DNA from: JBIOHP01 sp044449065 | Lineage (GTDB): Bacteria; Bacteroidota; Ignavibacteria; UBA10030; SZUA-254 | Reading direction: 5' to 3' | Assembly (NCBI GenBank): GCA_044449065.1 | Contig: JBIOHP010000018.1 | Location: forward strand, 8,694-72,693 | Length of the DNA: 64,000 nt | In this document: positions 24,707 through 32,173 of the stretch, one piece after another | Layout: every line of letters starts with the position of its first letter | Position numbering within the stretch: position 1 is the stretch's first letter | The notes under the pieces: model-generated | Seen by the model: only the letters and a program-made list of their open reading frames with translations | Told to the model about the DNA's origin: nothing | Database searches by the model: none | Program-made: the position numbers and the translations under genes

Positions 24707-26422
24707 TTATCTCATCACCACCATTTTTTGGATGGCAATATTTGTTCCGCTTTGCAAACGATAGATGTATATTCCGCTCGGGAGCTGCGATGCATTAAAT
24801 ACTGCTTGATGTTTCCCCGCATTCGTTACACCATTTACTAATGTGGCAATTTCCTGACCCAGCATATTGTATATTTTCAGCGTGGTAAAAGACGCTTCCG
24901 GCAAAGAGTAACTAATATTAGTTACCGGATTAAACGGGTTAGGATAATTGTTCAGTAAGCTAAATTCCGTCGGCGTTTTTGCAGCGCCGCTTTCATTTGG
25001 CGGAGTAATCCCGCCTTCCGGCGGCGGAGGTGGTAATTCCCCATTATCCACGATGATTATTTTTCCAAAATTTGTTGAGGTTGCCAGTTGAAGTGGATGC
25101 AGCACCAATAGACCCGTGTTATTTGCTTTTACCCAGTACGCATGCCCGGGTATGAGCGTATCAGCCGTAAAGTAAGCCCCATTGTAACCATAGAATGGTG
25201 ATATGGTCATACCGGGCGGTTCGCTCACCACCTCGTTCACAGACACCCTGGCTATACTTCCAACCATGTTCCATTTAGAAGCCACTGCTATGGTCTCTTG
25301 GCGCACCTCGTTCACAATAAAGAGCACAGGTGTGCTGACTTTGTACCAATAGCCAACGCCAACAGCCATACTGTCGGCTGCCTTGTATCCATTGTTGAAT
25401 TTGAACAGCGGATGCAGTGTTGCGGAGCACGTGCCTGGCGCTATGGTGCCTGGTAGCGCTACCATTTGCCAGCCTAAGCTGAAATTAGGCCTGACCGCTA
25501 TTGCTGAATCTGGCAAAGCTCCACCCCAGCCGCTGACTGCGACTGAATCTGGCGAATTCACTCCGTCATTAGTGAAAATTATATAACCCTCTTGGCTCCC
25601 GCTATCAACCGGAGTAAAGGTCACGTTTACGACCTGGCTATCGTTATACGTAGCCAGGTCAATATGAGCCTGATCAACCAAGAAAGAAGGGTTGGTGCTG
25701 TTGACGGTGGCGTGTAAGCCAAGCGGGCTGCTGTCGTCCCTGTTAGTTGTGATGGTGTGGGTAATGCTACAGCCGACCATGGCATTGCCAAAATCAATAT
25801 TAGCTTGACTCAGTATTAATTTTGGCGCAGCTTCGAACATATCCACATTTATTCTTTGCCCATTTTTATAAGCAAACACCAAGCTATCAACTAATATATT
25901 GGTATTGGCATTTGCTGTGTTCCACAACCATATTCTGATTTGCATTTTTTTAAAGCTACTGGGTAGTTGTCCATCATCTGTTTTGAGATAAAAGAATTCA
26001 TCCCATCGAGGTGGTACGCGCCAACCAGCTAGAAAATATGCACTATCAGAGTTGTCTACAATATCAAACTCGAATACGGTGGAAAAAGTTCCCGTTAAAT
26101 CTCGCGTGTAAGCATATAGTGTGTCGGGCGTAGTGTAGGATATAGGGAATGTTTTTTCCCAAATCACAGCATGTGGTGCTCCAGTTACATGTATGTAGGC
26201 TGAAAACCCTTGGGACGTGCGACCTTGCACTTTATCTGCCTCATCTAAGTAAGAATAGGCAGTGTCGGTAGTGCAGTTCTGTTTGCCAACATAATGCCAA
26301 CCATTGACTGTATCACGGTTAGCGTGAATTTTGTTGGTGTCAATTTGCGCCTGTGAAGTGTTCACTAGCACAAACATTGCGATTAACGTAATCGCTGTCA
26401 ATATGAAATTTTTAAAATACAT
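24707..26422 (-). CDS. T9SS-exported protein with an ASH/choice-of-anchor-like domain
   Basis: This 571-residue protein has a signal peptide (FILTAITLIAMFVLV, cut after SQA at about residue 25). Residues about 45-195 form a beta-rich domain of unknown family. Residues about 200-300 resemble ASPM-SPD2-Hydin/choice-of-anchor-D modules (ILSQANIDFGNAMVG ... VNVTFTPVDSGSQEGYIIFT). The two-part module (GWQMVALP ... GYWYKV, KWNMVGSI ... AYWVKA) and a PPPPP linker lead to the sorting domain (YPNPFNPVT at about 490, ending QKMVVMR). AAAAGGAG lies just before the ATG. Upstream are a tiny leader frame and a perfect 26-base inverted repeat. Confidence 0.86.
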   Translation of the reverse strand: MYFKNFILTAITLIAMFVLVNTSQAQIDTNKIHANRDTVNGWHYVGKQNCTTDTAYSYLDEADKVQGRTSQGFSAYIHVTGAPHAVIWEKTFPISYTTPDTLYAYTRDLTGTFSTVFEFDIVDNSDSAYFLAGWRVPPRWDEFFYLKTDDGQLPSSFKKMQIRIWLWNTANANTNILVDSLVFAYKNGQRINVDMFEAAPKLILSQANIDFGNAMVGCSITHTITTNRDDSSPLGLHATVNSTNPSFLVDQAHIDLATYNDSQVVNVTFTPVDSGSQEGYIIFTNDGVNSPDSVAVSGWGGALPDSAIAVRPNFSLGWQMVALPGTIAPGTCSATLHPLFKFNNGYKAADSMAVGVGYWYKVSTPVLFIVNEVRQETIAVASKWNMVGSIARVSVNEVVSEPPGMTISPFYGYNGAYFTADTLIPGHAYWVKANNTGLLVLHPLQLATSTNFGKIIIVDNGELPPPPPEGGITPPNESGAAKTPTEFSLLNNYPNPFNPVTNISYSLPEASFTTLKIYNMLGQEIATLVNGVTNAGKHQAVFNASQLPSGIYIYRLQSGTNIAIQKMVVMR

Positions 26423-26425
26423 TGT

Positions 26426-26446
26426 TTAACTCCTTTTCGCAGCCAT
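26426..26446 (-). promoter_or_regulatory. Possible six-codon leader peptide before the T9SS gene
   Basis: On the minus strand a GGAGG site (26455-26459) is followed eight bases later by ATG-GCT-GCG-AAA-AGG-AGT-TAA, ending three bases before the main start codon. The main gene's own ribosome-binding site (AAAAGGAG) lies inside this small frame, so translating it would cover or expose that site. Confidence 0.35.
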
Positions 26447-26467
26447 ACATATATCCTCCATGTAATT

Positions 26468-26544
26468 TATCCCCTGAAATCTCTCCTATCTATATTTATT
26501 TCTTTATAATAAATAGTAATAGATAGGAGAGATTTCAGGGGATA
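26468..26544. repeat. Perfect 26-base inverted repeat
   Basis: The arms 26468-26493 and 26519-26544 are exact reverse complements, separated by 25 AT-rich bases. It lies 46-122 bases upstream of the T9SS gene that ends at 26422 on the minus strand. The arms include CCCCTGAAATCTCTCC and GGAGAGATTTCAGGGG. Confidence 0.8.
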
Positions 26545-26653
26545 CTGATCTGCTTAAAAACCTTTTTGGTATTGAAATCAATCTCCAATTTACGCTGGAA
26601 ATATATGTAAATCCGGAAATATTGTCAATAGGAGATTGAAAAACTGTTGTTTT

Positions 26654-26753
26654 TGTAGAGCGGGACGCAGTCCCGCTTACATCGATCTCAACTGACGCAG
26701 ATAGACCCAAATCCTCTGGGGCATACCACCGCGAGACTTCGTCCCGCGGTACT
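26654..26753. repeat. Palindromic repeat, family C, copy 3
   Basis: Begins TGTAGAGCGGGACGCAGTCC and ends GCGAGACTTCGTCCCGCGGT. CATCGATCT and CCTCTGGG in the interior match copy 1. Confidence 0.75.
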
Positions 26754-26783
26754 TCAACCAAGCCGGCGCTTGGCTGTACATTT

Positions 26784-27557
26784 TTATTTCCCTCCCCACT
26801 CAGGTTTTCTTTTTTCCGTGAATGCCTTCATGCCTTCTTTCTGGTCGTCGGTGGCGAAGAGGAGATAGAAATTCTTCCGTTCAAAATCCAGGCCGCCTTC
26901 AATAGTAGTATCAAATGATTTGAGCACGGCTTCTTTCGCAAGCCGCACTGCCACCGGGGGTTTAGACGCAATTTCCCGTGCAAGGTTTTTTGCCTCATCA
27001 AGGTAATATTCAACGGGGACAACCTTGTTGACCAATCCCATGTGGAGGGCTTCTTCTGCGCCGATCATTCTGCCGGTGAGGATCATCTCCATCGCCTTTG
27101 CCTTGCCGACAGCGCGGGTTAATCGTTGCGTGCCGCCTGCTCCCGGCATAACGCCGAGGTTGATTTCCGGCTGTCCGAACTTTGCTGTCTCGGACGCAAT
27201 AATCATATCGCACGTCATGGCAATCTCGCATCCGCCCCCAAGCGCAAATCCGCTGACGGCGGCTATGATCGGTTTTTTAATTTTCCGTATGCGATCCCAT
27301 CGCGCAAACTGATCGCGCAAGAGCATCTCAACCGATGACGCTCCCGCCATTTCTGTAATATCCGCGCCCGCGGCAAAACTCTTTTCATTGCCGGTCAGGA
27401 TAATCGCTCGAACCTCTTTGTCCGTATCAAGCGATTCGAGCGCATCGACCACTTCTTCCATCAGTTTGATGTTCAACGCGTTGAGCGCTTCAGGCCTGTT
27501 TAATTGAATGATCGCGTACGATTCCTCTTTTGTAACGATAATGGATGAATAAGGCAT
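26784..27557 (-). CDS. Enoyl-CoA hydratase (crotonase family)
   Basis: This 257-residue protein is a full-length crotonase. The oxyanion-hole segments SFAAGADITEM (about 60-70) and ALGGGCEIAM are present. Both catalytic glutamates of true hydratases are visible, E111 in GGGCEIA and E131 in QPEINLGVMPGAGGTQRL. It should add water to short trans-2-enoyl-CoAs, for example in beta-oxidation. It is the last gene of an EthD/crotonase/crotonase operon, three bases after the second crotonase stop. Confidence 0.93.
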   Translation of the reverse strand: MPYSSIIVTKEESYAIIQLNRPEALNALNIKLMEEVVDALESLDTDKEVRAIILTGNEKSFAAGADITEMAGASSVEMLLRDQFARWDRIRKIKKPIIAAVSGFALGGGCEIAMTCDMIIASETAKFGQPEINLGVMPGAGGTQRLTRAVGKAKAMEMILTGRMIGAEEALHMGLVNKVVPVEYYLDEAKNLAREIASKPPVAVRLAKEAVLKSFDTTIEGGLDFERKNFYLLFATDDQKEGMKAFTEKRKPEWGGK

Positions 27558-27560
27558 GGG

Positions 27561-28409
27561 TTATTTTCCCTTCGCTCGTTTTTTATGAATTTTCATATAA
27601 TCGATCTCCCGTTTTTCCATGAACGCCTGCACCCCTTCGCGTACTTCATCCGCGCCGGTGTGGATTGCCAGCCAGTCCCGCAAATGGCCTATGGTGATTC
27701 CCCAAGAAAAATCCCGCCAGAAATTAAGCTGCTGTTTCGTGTAGCGAAGATTTTCGGGGAGTTTCCTGATGAGTTTTTGCGCCATCGCGTTCACGGCTTT
27801 ATCGAGATTTTTTCTTGGAACAATTTCGTTTACCAATCCCCACTCGAGGGCTTTTTTCATCGGGATTTCATCGCAGAGCATTAAAATTTCCCTTGCGCGC
27901 CTGTCGCCTACAATAAGCGGAAGCCATTGCGTAGCGCCCGCAGCAGGAACGCTGCCTCGTGCGGGTCCCACATGTTTGATGAATGTATCTTCAACCGCAA
28001 CAGCGAGATCGCAGGAAATTTGCAGCTCATTCCCGCCGCCGACCACCATGCCGTTGATTCGCGCAATAGTAGGTTTGCCGATATTGCGCAGTCGCTCAAA
28101 TGTTTCGATGAACACGCCCATCCATTTGTAAAAATCGGATGGATTTTTGAGGAAATCGCTGCTCCATTCTTTCATATCCGCGCCGGTGCAGAACGCTTTA
28201 TCTCCGGCGCCGGTGAGCACTACAACAACAACCTGGTCGTCCCACGCCGCATCCTGGAATGCTTTGCCGAGCTCAACGAGTGTTTCGTAGTTCAGCGCGT
28301 TGTGGACTTCAGGACGGTTGATCGTTATTGTCGCGACGAGATCTTTTTTTGCGTATACAAGATTTTTAAAGCGAAGGGAGGAAGCCGGTGTTCCGGAATA
28401 GCGGCTCAT
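27561..28409 (-). CDS. Crotonase-family protein lacking the second catalytic Glu
   Basis: This 282-residue protein has the crotonase fold with FCTGADMKEW (oxyanion hole) and VVGGGNELQISCD carrying the first catalytic Glu (E128). By alignment with its operon neighbour, the second Glu is Gly148, in VGPARGSVPAAGATQWLPL. That segment resembles ring-opening or ring-closing members (6-oxocyclohexene-carbonyl-CoA hydrolase, dihydroxynaphthoyl-CoA synthase) more than simple hydratases. The C-terminus is long and basic. Its start overlaps the EthD stop by four bases (ATGA). It is probably an acyl-CoA hydrolase, isomerase or lyase of unknown substrate, perhaps for cyclic acids. Confidence 0.85.
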   Translation of the reverse strand: MSRYSGTPASSLRFKNLVYAKKDLVATITINRPEVHNALNYETLVELGKAFQDAAWDDQVVVVVLTGAGDKAFCTGADMKEWSSDFLKNPSDFYKWMGVFIETFERLRNIGKPTIARINGMVVGGGNELQISCDLAVAVEDTFIKHVGPARGSVPAAGATQWLPLIVGDRRAREILMLCDEIPMKKALEWGLVNEIVPRKNLDKAVNAMAQKLIRKLPENLRYTKQQLNFWRDFSWGITIGHLRDWLAIHTGADEVREGVQAFMEKREIDYMKIHKKRAKGK

Positions 28410-28708
28410 TCCTTAACCTCGCCGTAAAATAATGTCACGAGGTTACCCGCAAAACTCATGAGGTCGCGGACAGTTGCTTTGCCTTCGGGCGACGCGTTCG
28501 AGGCGTTCATCGCGTCGATGGAATCGAAATACATTTCCGCCATGATATAATATTTTGCCTCGCCGAGCGGCGCGCCGGTTATCCGCGTGATCTCTAATTT
28601 TCTCAACCCCGGCATTTTCTTTGCCAGGGGAATGTGAACGTCGTTATAGTGTTTATCAAACGCCGCAATATCATCCGGCTTGCGGTATAATGCAATAAGT
28701 TTAATCAT
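28406..28708 (-). CDS. EthD-domain protein
   Basis: This 100-residue single-domain protein matches EthD, a dimeric alpha/beta-barrel fold. The motif is visible as FDKHYNDVHIPLAKKMPGL near the N-terminus, with a second strand YYIMAEMYFDSIDAM and a FAGNLVTLFYGE end. EthD proteins often accompany oxidative or CoA-linked degradation of organic compounds; their exact role is unclear. It is the first gene of the operon and overlaps the next by four bases. Confidence 0.88.
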   Translation of the reverse strand: MIKLIALYRKPDDIAAFDKHYNDVHIPLAKKMPGLRKLEITRITGAPLGEAKYYIMAEMYFDSIDAMNASNASPEGKATVRDLMSFAGNLVTLFYGEVKE

Positions 28709-28917
28709 AAGTTTATAAGAATAGTTAGTGAAATTGTTGTTAAGTTAACAGTAGAGTGTTAACTATTTATTTAAAACCCCCTGTCCCCCTTTGACAAGGG
28801 GGAATCAGATGTTTCTACTAAGAACTGTCGATTTTTACAATTTAATGTATCGTGAATAAATAAAATTTACAATTCACCCAATATACCCACACATTCAGTA
28901 AATATCAAGGAAAAATA

Positions 28918-28946
28918 TTGGAAATTCGCGCGTATTTTACTAACTT
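28918..28946 (+). promoter_or_regulatory. Putative promoter of the DUF2723 gene
   Basis: TTGGAA (28918-28923), a 17-base spacer and TAACTT (28941-28946) lie 47 bases before the TTG start. The rest of this 285-base gap has only a CCCCCTGTCCCCC-TTTGAC-AAGGGGG hairpin at about 28779-28801. Confidence 0.4.
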
Positions 28947-28993
28947 CTTATGCAAAAAACTGTAATCAATAACTAACTTAATCCGGAATAACA

Positions 28994-30865
28994 TTGCAAT
29001 CCAATAAACGAGAATATCTCATCGGGGGGATTCTCTCACTCTTCGTATTTATTGTTTATATAACAACGCTATGTCCCTCTATTGATGTAATAGATGCGGG
29101 AGAATTATCCACGGTGGCATACACGCTTGGTATTGCGCATCCCACCGGCTACCCGCTTTTCTCATTGGTTGGTTATCTGTTCTCTCACCTCTTATTTCCC
29201 TTCAGGGTGATCTACCGCGTGAACCTGATGGCTGCAATTTTTTGCAGCGCGGGATTATTTTTCTTTTTCCGGTTTCTTGTTTTCTTCTTCACAAAATTCA
29301 CCCTCGCAAAAATTGATAACATAAAAGAACATTTCACTCCCCAGAATGAAATGTACGGCGCAATAATTCCCGCCGCCTGCGGTACGCTGATACTCGCGTT
29401 CTCAGAAACGTATTGGGCACAGTCGAATTCGGTGGAGGTATATTCTCTCCATGTATTTTTATTATCGATGAACCTCTTTCTTTTTGCGAAGGCGATTTCA
29501 ACAAACGGCAGAGGAATACAGAAAGAACGTTATTGGTATTTGTGGGCGTTCGTTCTGGGACTGGGATTCTGCAATCACATGACCACCATCTTGTTGGCGC
29601 CGGCGTATCTCTTTGCGTATTTTTACGTACATGGCTTTGGCGTATCGAGCTGGAAAAAACTATTGCGTCTCGGCGTTCCTTTTTGCCTTGCGTTATCGTT
29701 GTATCTTTATCTTGTAATTCGAGCGGGGGAGAAGCCGTTAATGAATTGGGGTAATCCTGTTTCTTTAGAGCGTCTCTTCTGGCATTTTTCCGGAAAGCAA
29801 TACCGGGTATGGTTATTTTCATCGACGGAAAGCGCAGTCCGCCAATTCGAATACTTCAAGGATGGTCTCTTGGCTGAATTTGCCTATATCCCTATCTTAT
29901 TTGCCATCATAGGGTTATGGAAGATAGGGAAGATGGGCGGGCAATTGTTGTTATTTACCGTATTATTATTTGTCGGCTGTGTGTTGTATTCCATCAATTA
30001 CGATATACACGATATCGATTCATATTTTCTGCTGGCGTATGTTACAGTAGCAATCTGGGCGGCGGCGGGTGTTTCAAAAATTATTACCGAGAAAATGACG
30101 TATGCCCGTTGGATAAGCATCGGGATGATTGTTCTTTCGTTGTTCCCTCTTTACTATAATTATTCCAATTCCAATGAACGTGATTTCACGATGGTGGAGA
30201 ATTATTCAAAAGATATCTTGAAATCGGTGGAACCCAACGGAATCATCATCTCCTATCAATGGGATTATTTTGTATCGGCGATGAATTACCTCCAGTTTGT
30301 CGAAGGGTTTCGTCGGGATGTGATTGTCGTAGATAAAGAACTTTTACGCCGGTCATGGTATTATGTGCAGCTTGAACGGCGGTATCCGGAATTTGTTCGC
30401 CAATCGAGAGCTGAGATCGATGCGTTTTTACAGGAGCTGTATAAGTTTGAGCATGATCTACCGTATGATAATGCAACGATTGAATTCCGTTATGCCTCGA
30501 TGATCAAAAGTTTCATCTCCCGCAATATTTCACAACGTCCCGTTTATACAACGATAGAAATTGAACAGCAATACACGCAGGGTTATGTGCGTGTGCCGGA
30601 TGGTATGGTTTTTCGTCTGTGGGAAGATAACAACCGGCATGAAAAACAAATGCCTGAGTATACGATTGCCATCCCTCACAGGCAAACCAAATATACCGAT
30701 GCGATTCTTTCGATGTATAGTAAGTCGTATGTCAATAATGCTGTTTATTACTATCTAGGGGGTAAAACTGACACGGCTCAGGTATTGGTCAATAAAGCCC
30801 TCGTACTTACACCTAATATGCCTGAGGCGGTTAATTTAAAGGAACGGCTTCAAAAAGTACGATAA
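28994..30865 (+). CDS. DUF2723-family membrane glycosyltransferase
   Basis: This 623-residue protein has about ten or more membrane helices in residues 1-400 and a soluble C-terminal part. The family signature is clear near the N-terminus: SIDVIDAGELSTVAY (D34/E37 likely catalytic), then GIAHPTGYPLFSLVGYL. DUF2723 proteins are related to TMEM260-type protein O-mannosyltransferases that use lipid-linked sugar at the membrane. The C-terminal 60 residues look like a TPR-type helix pair (AQVLVNKALVLTPNMPEAVNL). The start is a TTG. It may glycosylate exported proteins; whether the T9SS proteins here are substrates is unknown. Confidence 0.85.
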   Translation: MQSNKREYLIGGILSLFVFIVYITTLCPSIDVIDAGELSTVAYTLGIAHPTGYPLFSLVGYLFSHLLFPFRVIYRVNLMAAIFCSAGLFFFFRFLVFFFTKFTLAKIDNIKEHFTPQNEMYGAIIPAACGTLILAFSETYWAQSNSVEVYSLHVFLLSMNLFLFAKAISTNGRGIQKERYWYLWAFVLGLGFCNHMTTILLAPAYLFAYFYVHGFGVSSWKKLLRLGVPFCLALSLYLYLVIRAGEKPLMNWGNPVSLERLFWHFSGKQYRVWLFSSTESAVRQFEYFKDGLLAEFAYIPILFAIIGLWKIGKMGGQLLLFTVLLFVGCVLYSINYDIHDIDSYFLLAYVTVAIWAAAGVSKIITEKMTYARWISIGMIVLSLFPLYYNYSNSNERDFTMVENYSKDILKSVEPNGIIISYQWDYFVSAMNYLQFVEGFRRDVIVVDKELLRRSWYYVQLERRYPEFVRQSRAEIDAFLQELYKFEHDLPYDNATIEFRYASMIKSFISRNISQRPVYTTIEIEQQYTQGYVRVPDGMVFRLWEDNNRHEKQMPEYTIAIPHRQTKYTDAILSMYSKSYVNNAVYYYLGGKTDTAQVLVNKALVLTPNMPEAVNLKERLQKVR

Positions 30866-30993
30866 AGGGAACCGATTTTCATAATCGGGTTAAATTCTTC
30901 CGTCGTAACCGCCTTATATTATAGGTACTTACATATCTTCCCTTAGAAATTCATTGCATTCAAAGAAAAAATTGCGTAAATTACTGTCCTTTA

Positions 30994-31022
30994 TTGCAAA
31001 TTAAATTGCATTTTTGTATCTT
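30994..31022 (+). promoter_or_regulatory. Promoter of the tRNA-secE-nusG-ribosomal operon
   Basis: TTGCAA (30994-30999), a 17-base spacer and TATCTT (31017-31022) lie about 125 bases upstream of the first tRNA. A poor hairpin, ACCGATT ... AATCGGGT at about 30870-30890, may end the preceding gene. Confidence 0.45.
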
Positions 31023-31146
31023 GTTATGCTAAAGTGAATTAGGGTTTTTATCAGCGTCTGATCCTGTATCCGTTCGGTGTAAGAAATACCCTCGTTTTAT
31101 TCTCTGAATATTTAGGAAAATTCTACGATACTCATTCAATTGTATC

Positions 31147-31219
31147 GCCGATGTAGCTCAACTGGTAGAGCAGCTGATTTGTAATCAGCTGGTTAGAGGT
31201 TCGAGTCCTCCCATCGGCT
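31147..31219 (+). tRNA. tRNA-Thr (anticodon TGT)
   Basis: A 73-base cloverleaf. Acceptor GCCGATG pairs with CATCGGC. The anticodon stem CTGAT/ATCAG carries TGT at 31180-31182, and the T-loop reads GGTTCGAGTCC. CCA is not encoded. It is the first of four clustered tRNA genes. Confidence 0.96.
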
Positions 31220-31342
31220 CACGATGTATTATCTGAAATTGAAGAGATCAGAGCCGAAGAAACGAGAGAGACCAATACCGACCGGTAGATTTCCCTGAGA
31301 TGAAGAACAGATTCGCAAAAAGATAATCCGCCCACGTTTAGC

Positions 31343-31425
31343 GGGTAGGTAGCGAAGCGGTCAAACGCAACAGACTGTAAATCTGTCGGCTTCTGCCTTC
31401 GGAGGTTCGAATCCTCCCCTGCCCA
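31343..31425 (+). tRNA. tRNA-Tyr (anticodon GTA)
   Basis: A class II tRNA with a long variable arm. Acceptor GGGTAGG pairs with CCTGCCC (one G-U), the anticodon GTA is at 31377-31379 within CAGACTGTAAATCTG, and the T-arm is GGAGG-TTCGAAT-CCTCC. CCA is not encoded. Confidence 0.95.
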
Positions 31426-31429
31426 CAGT

Positions 31430-31459
31430 TCAAGTTTTTTCTTTGAAGAAAAAACTTGA
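31430..31459. repeat. Hairpin after tRNA-Tyr
   Basis: A perfect 13-base inverted repeat, TCAAGTTTTTTCT / AGAAAAAACTTGA, with a TTGA loop directly follows tRNA-Tyr. It may guide 3' processing or act as a weak terminator. Confidence 0.6.
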
Positions 31460-31598
31460 GAACGTTGTAGAACGGTAAAAGATTATGTTAGTCCCGGTTC
31501 ATTCGGAGGGAATCTTAAGTAAGCGAAGGATTTGAGGTGAATCGACTGGAGAGATGGTACGAGCAGGGTGTTGAAAAAGTATCAAATAAGAATGAGTC

Positions 31599-31668
31599 AT
31601 TCCGTCCCGATAAATCGGGATCGGAATCTATTAATATTCAGACCCTGAAACAAGTTCAGGGTGACTCG
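31599..31668. repeat. Palindromic repeat (family F) inside the tRNA cluster
   Basis: Two hairpins lie next to each other. ATTCCG/CGGAAT encloses TCCCGAT-AA-ATCGGGA. ACCCTGAA-ACAAG-TTCAGGGT follows. The repeat separates tRNA-Tyr from tRNA-Gly and would be part of the tRNA precursor transcript. Confidence 0.65.
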
Positions 31669-31715
31669 GATGGGCAGAGTCAACACCTCGCTAGAGAAAC
31701 TATTCGAGTTAAATG

Positions 31716-31787
31716 CGGGAGTAACTCAGTTGGTAGAGTCACAGCCTTCCAAGCTGTTGGTCGCGGGTCCGAGTCCCGTCTCCCGCT
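31716..31787 (+). tRNA. tRNA-Gly (anticodon TCC)
   Basis: A 72-base cloverleaf. Acceptor GCGGGAG pairs with CTCCCGC, the anticodon stem is ACAGC/GCTGT with TCC at 31748-31750, and the T-arm is GCGGG-TCCGAGT-CCCGT. CCA is not encoded. Confidence 0.95.
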
Positions 31788-31796
31788 CTGTGGTTT

Positions 31797-31869
31797 GCTT
31801 GCGTAGCTCAGTTGGTAGAGCACATCCTTGGTAAGGATGAGGTCATCGGTTCAATCCCGATCGCAAGCT
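31797..31869 (+). tRNA. tRNA-Thr (anticodon GGT)
   Basis: A 73-base cloverleaf nine bases after tRNA-Gly. Acceptor GCTTGCG pairs with CGCAAGC, the anticodon stem is CATCC/GGATG with GGT at 31830-31832, and the T-arm is ATCGG-TTCAATC-CCGAT. Together with tRNA-Thr(TGT) it covers all four threonine codons. Confidence 0.95.
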
Positions 31870-31905
31870 CGGTTAATATTTTTTTGATTATCAAGGAGAT
31901 TTGTA

Positions 31906-32055
31906 ATGCGCGATATCATCACGTTGGAATGTACGGAGTGCAAACGCCGTAATTACACGACAACAAAAAACAAGAAAAAACAAACGGGAAGAGTTGAATA
32001 TAAGAAATTCTGCGCGTGGTGTAATAAACATACACCCCACAAGGAAACGAAGTAA
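31906..32055 (+). CDS. rpmG: Ribosomal protein bL33
   Basis: This 49-residue large-subunit protein is shorter than most gene-finder cut-offs. It reads MRDIITLECTECKRRNY and ends WCNKHTPHKETK. Four cysteines in two CxxC pairs (C9/C12, C36/C39) mark the zinc-binding form. AAGGAG lies upstream of the ATG. It sits between tRNA-Thr and tRNA-Trp, where many bacteria also carry tuf. Confidence 0.96.
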   Translation: MRDIITLECTECKRRNYTTTKNKKKQTGRVEYKKFCAWCNKHTPHKETK

Positions 32056-32064
32056 GTTCGACCT

Positions 32065-32138
32065 ACGTCAGTAGCTCAATTGGCTAGAGCAGCGGTCTCC
32101 AAAACCGCAGGTTGGGGGTTCGACTCCCTCCTGACGTG
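32065..32138 (+). tRNA. tRNA-Trp (anticodon CCA)
   Basis: A 74-base cloverleaf between rpmG and secE. Acceptor ACGTCAG pairs with CTGACGT, the anticodon stem GCGGT/ACCGC carries CCA at 32099-32101, and the T-arm is GGGGG-TTCGACT-CCCTC. CCA is not encoded. Confidence 0.95.
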
Positions 32139-32173
32139 CAGATGATCATCATTCACTCTAAAAGAAAAGGAAT

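Noticed and set aside
31537..31806. An 89-codon open frame across tRNA-Gly
   Set aside because: It overlaps the whole tRNA-Gly gene and a palindromic repeat, and its product has no protein-like features.
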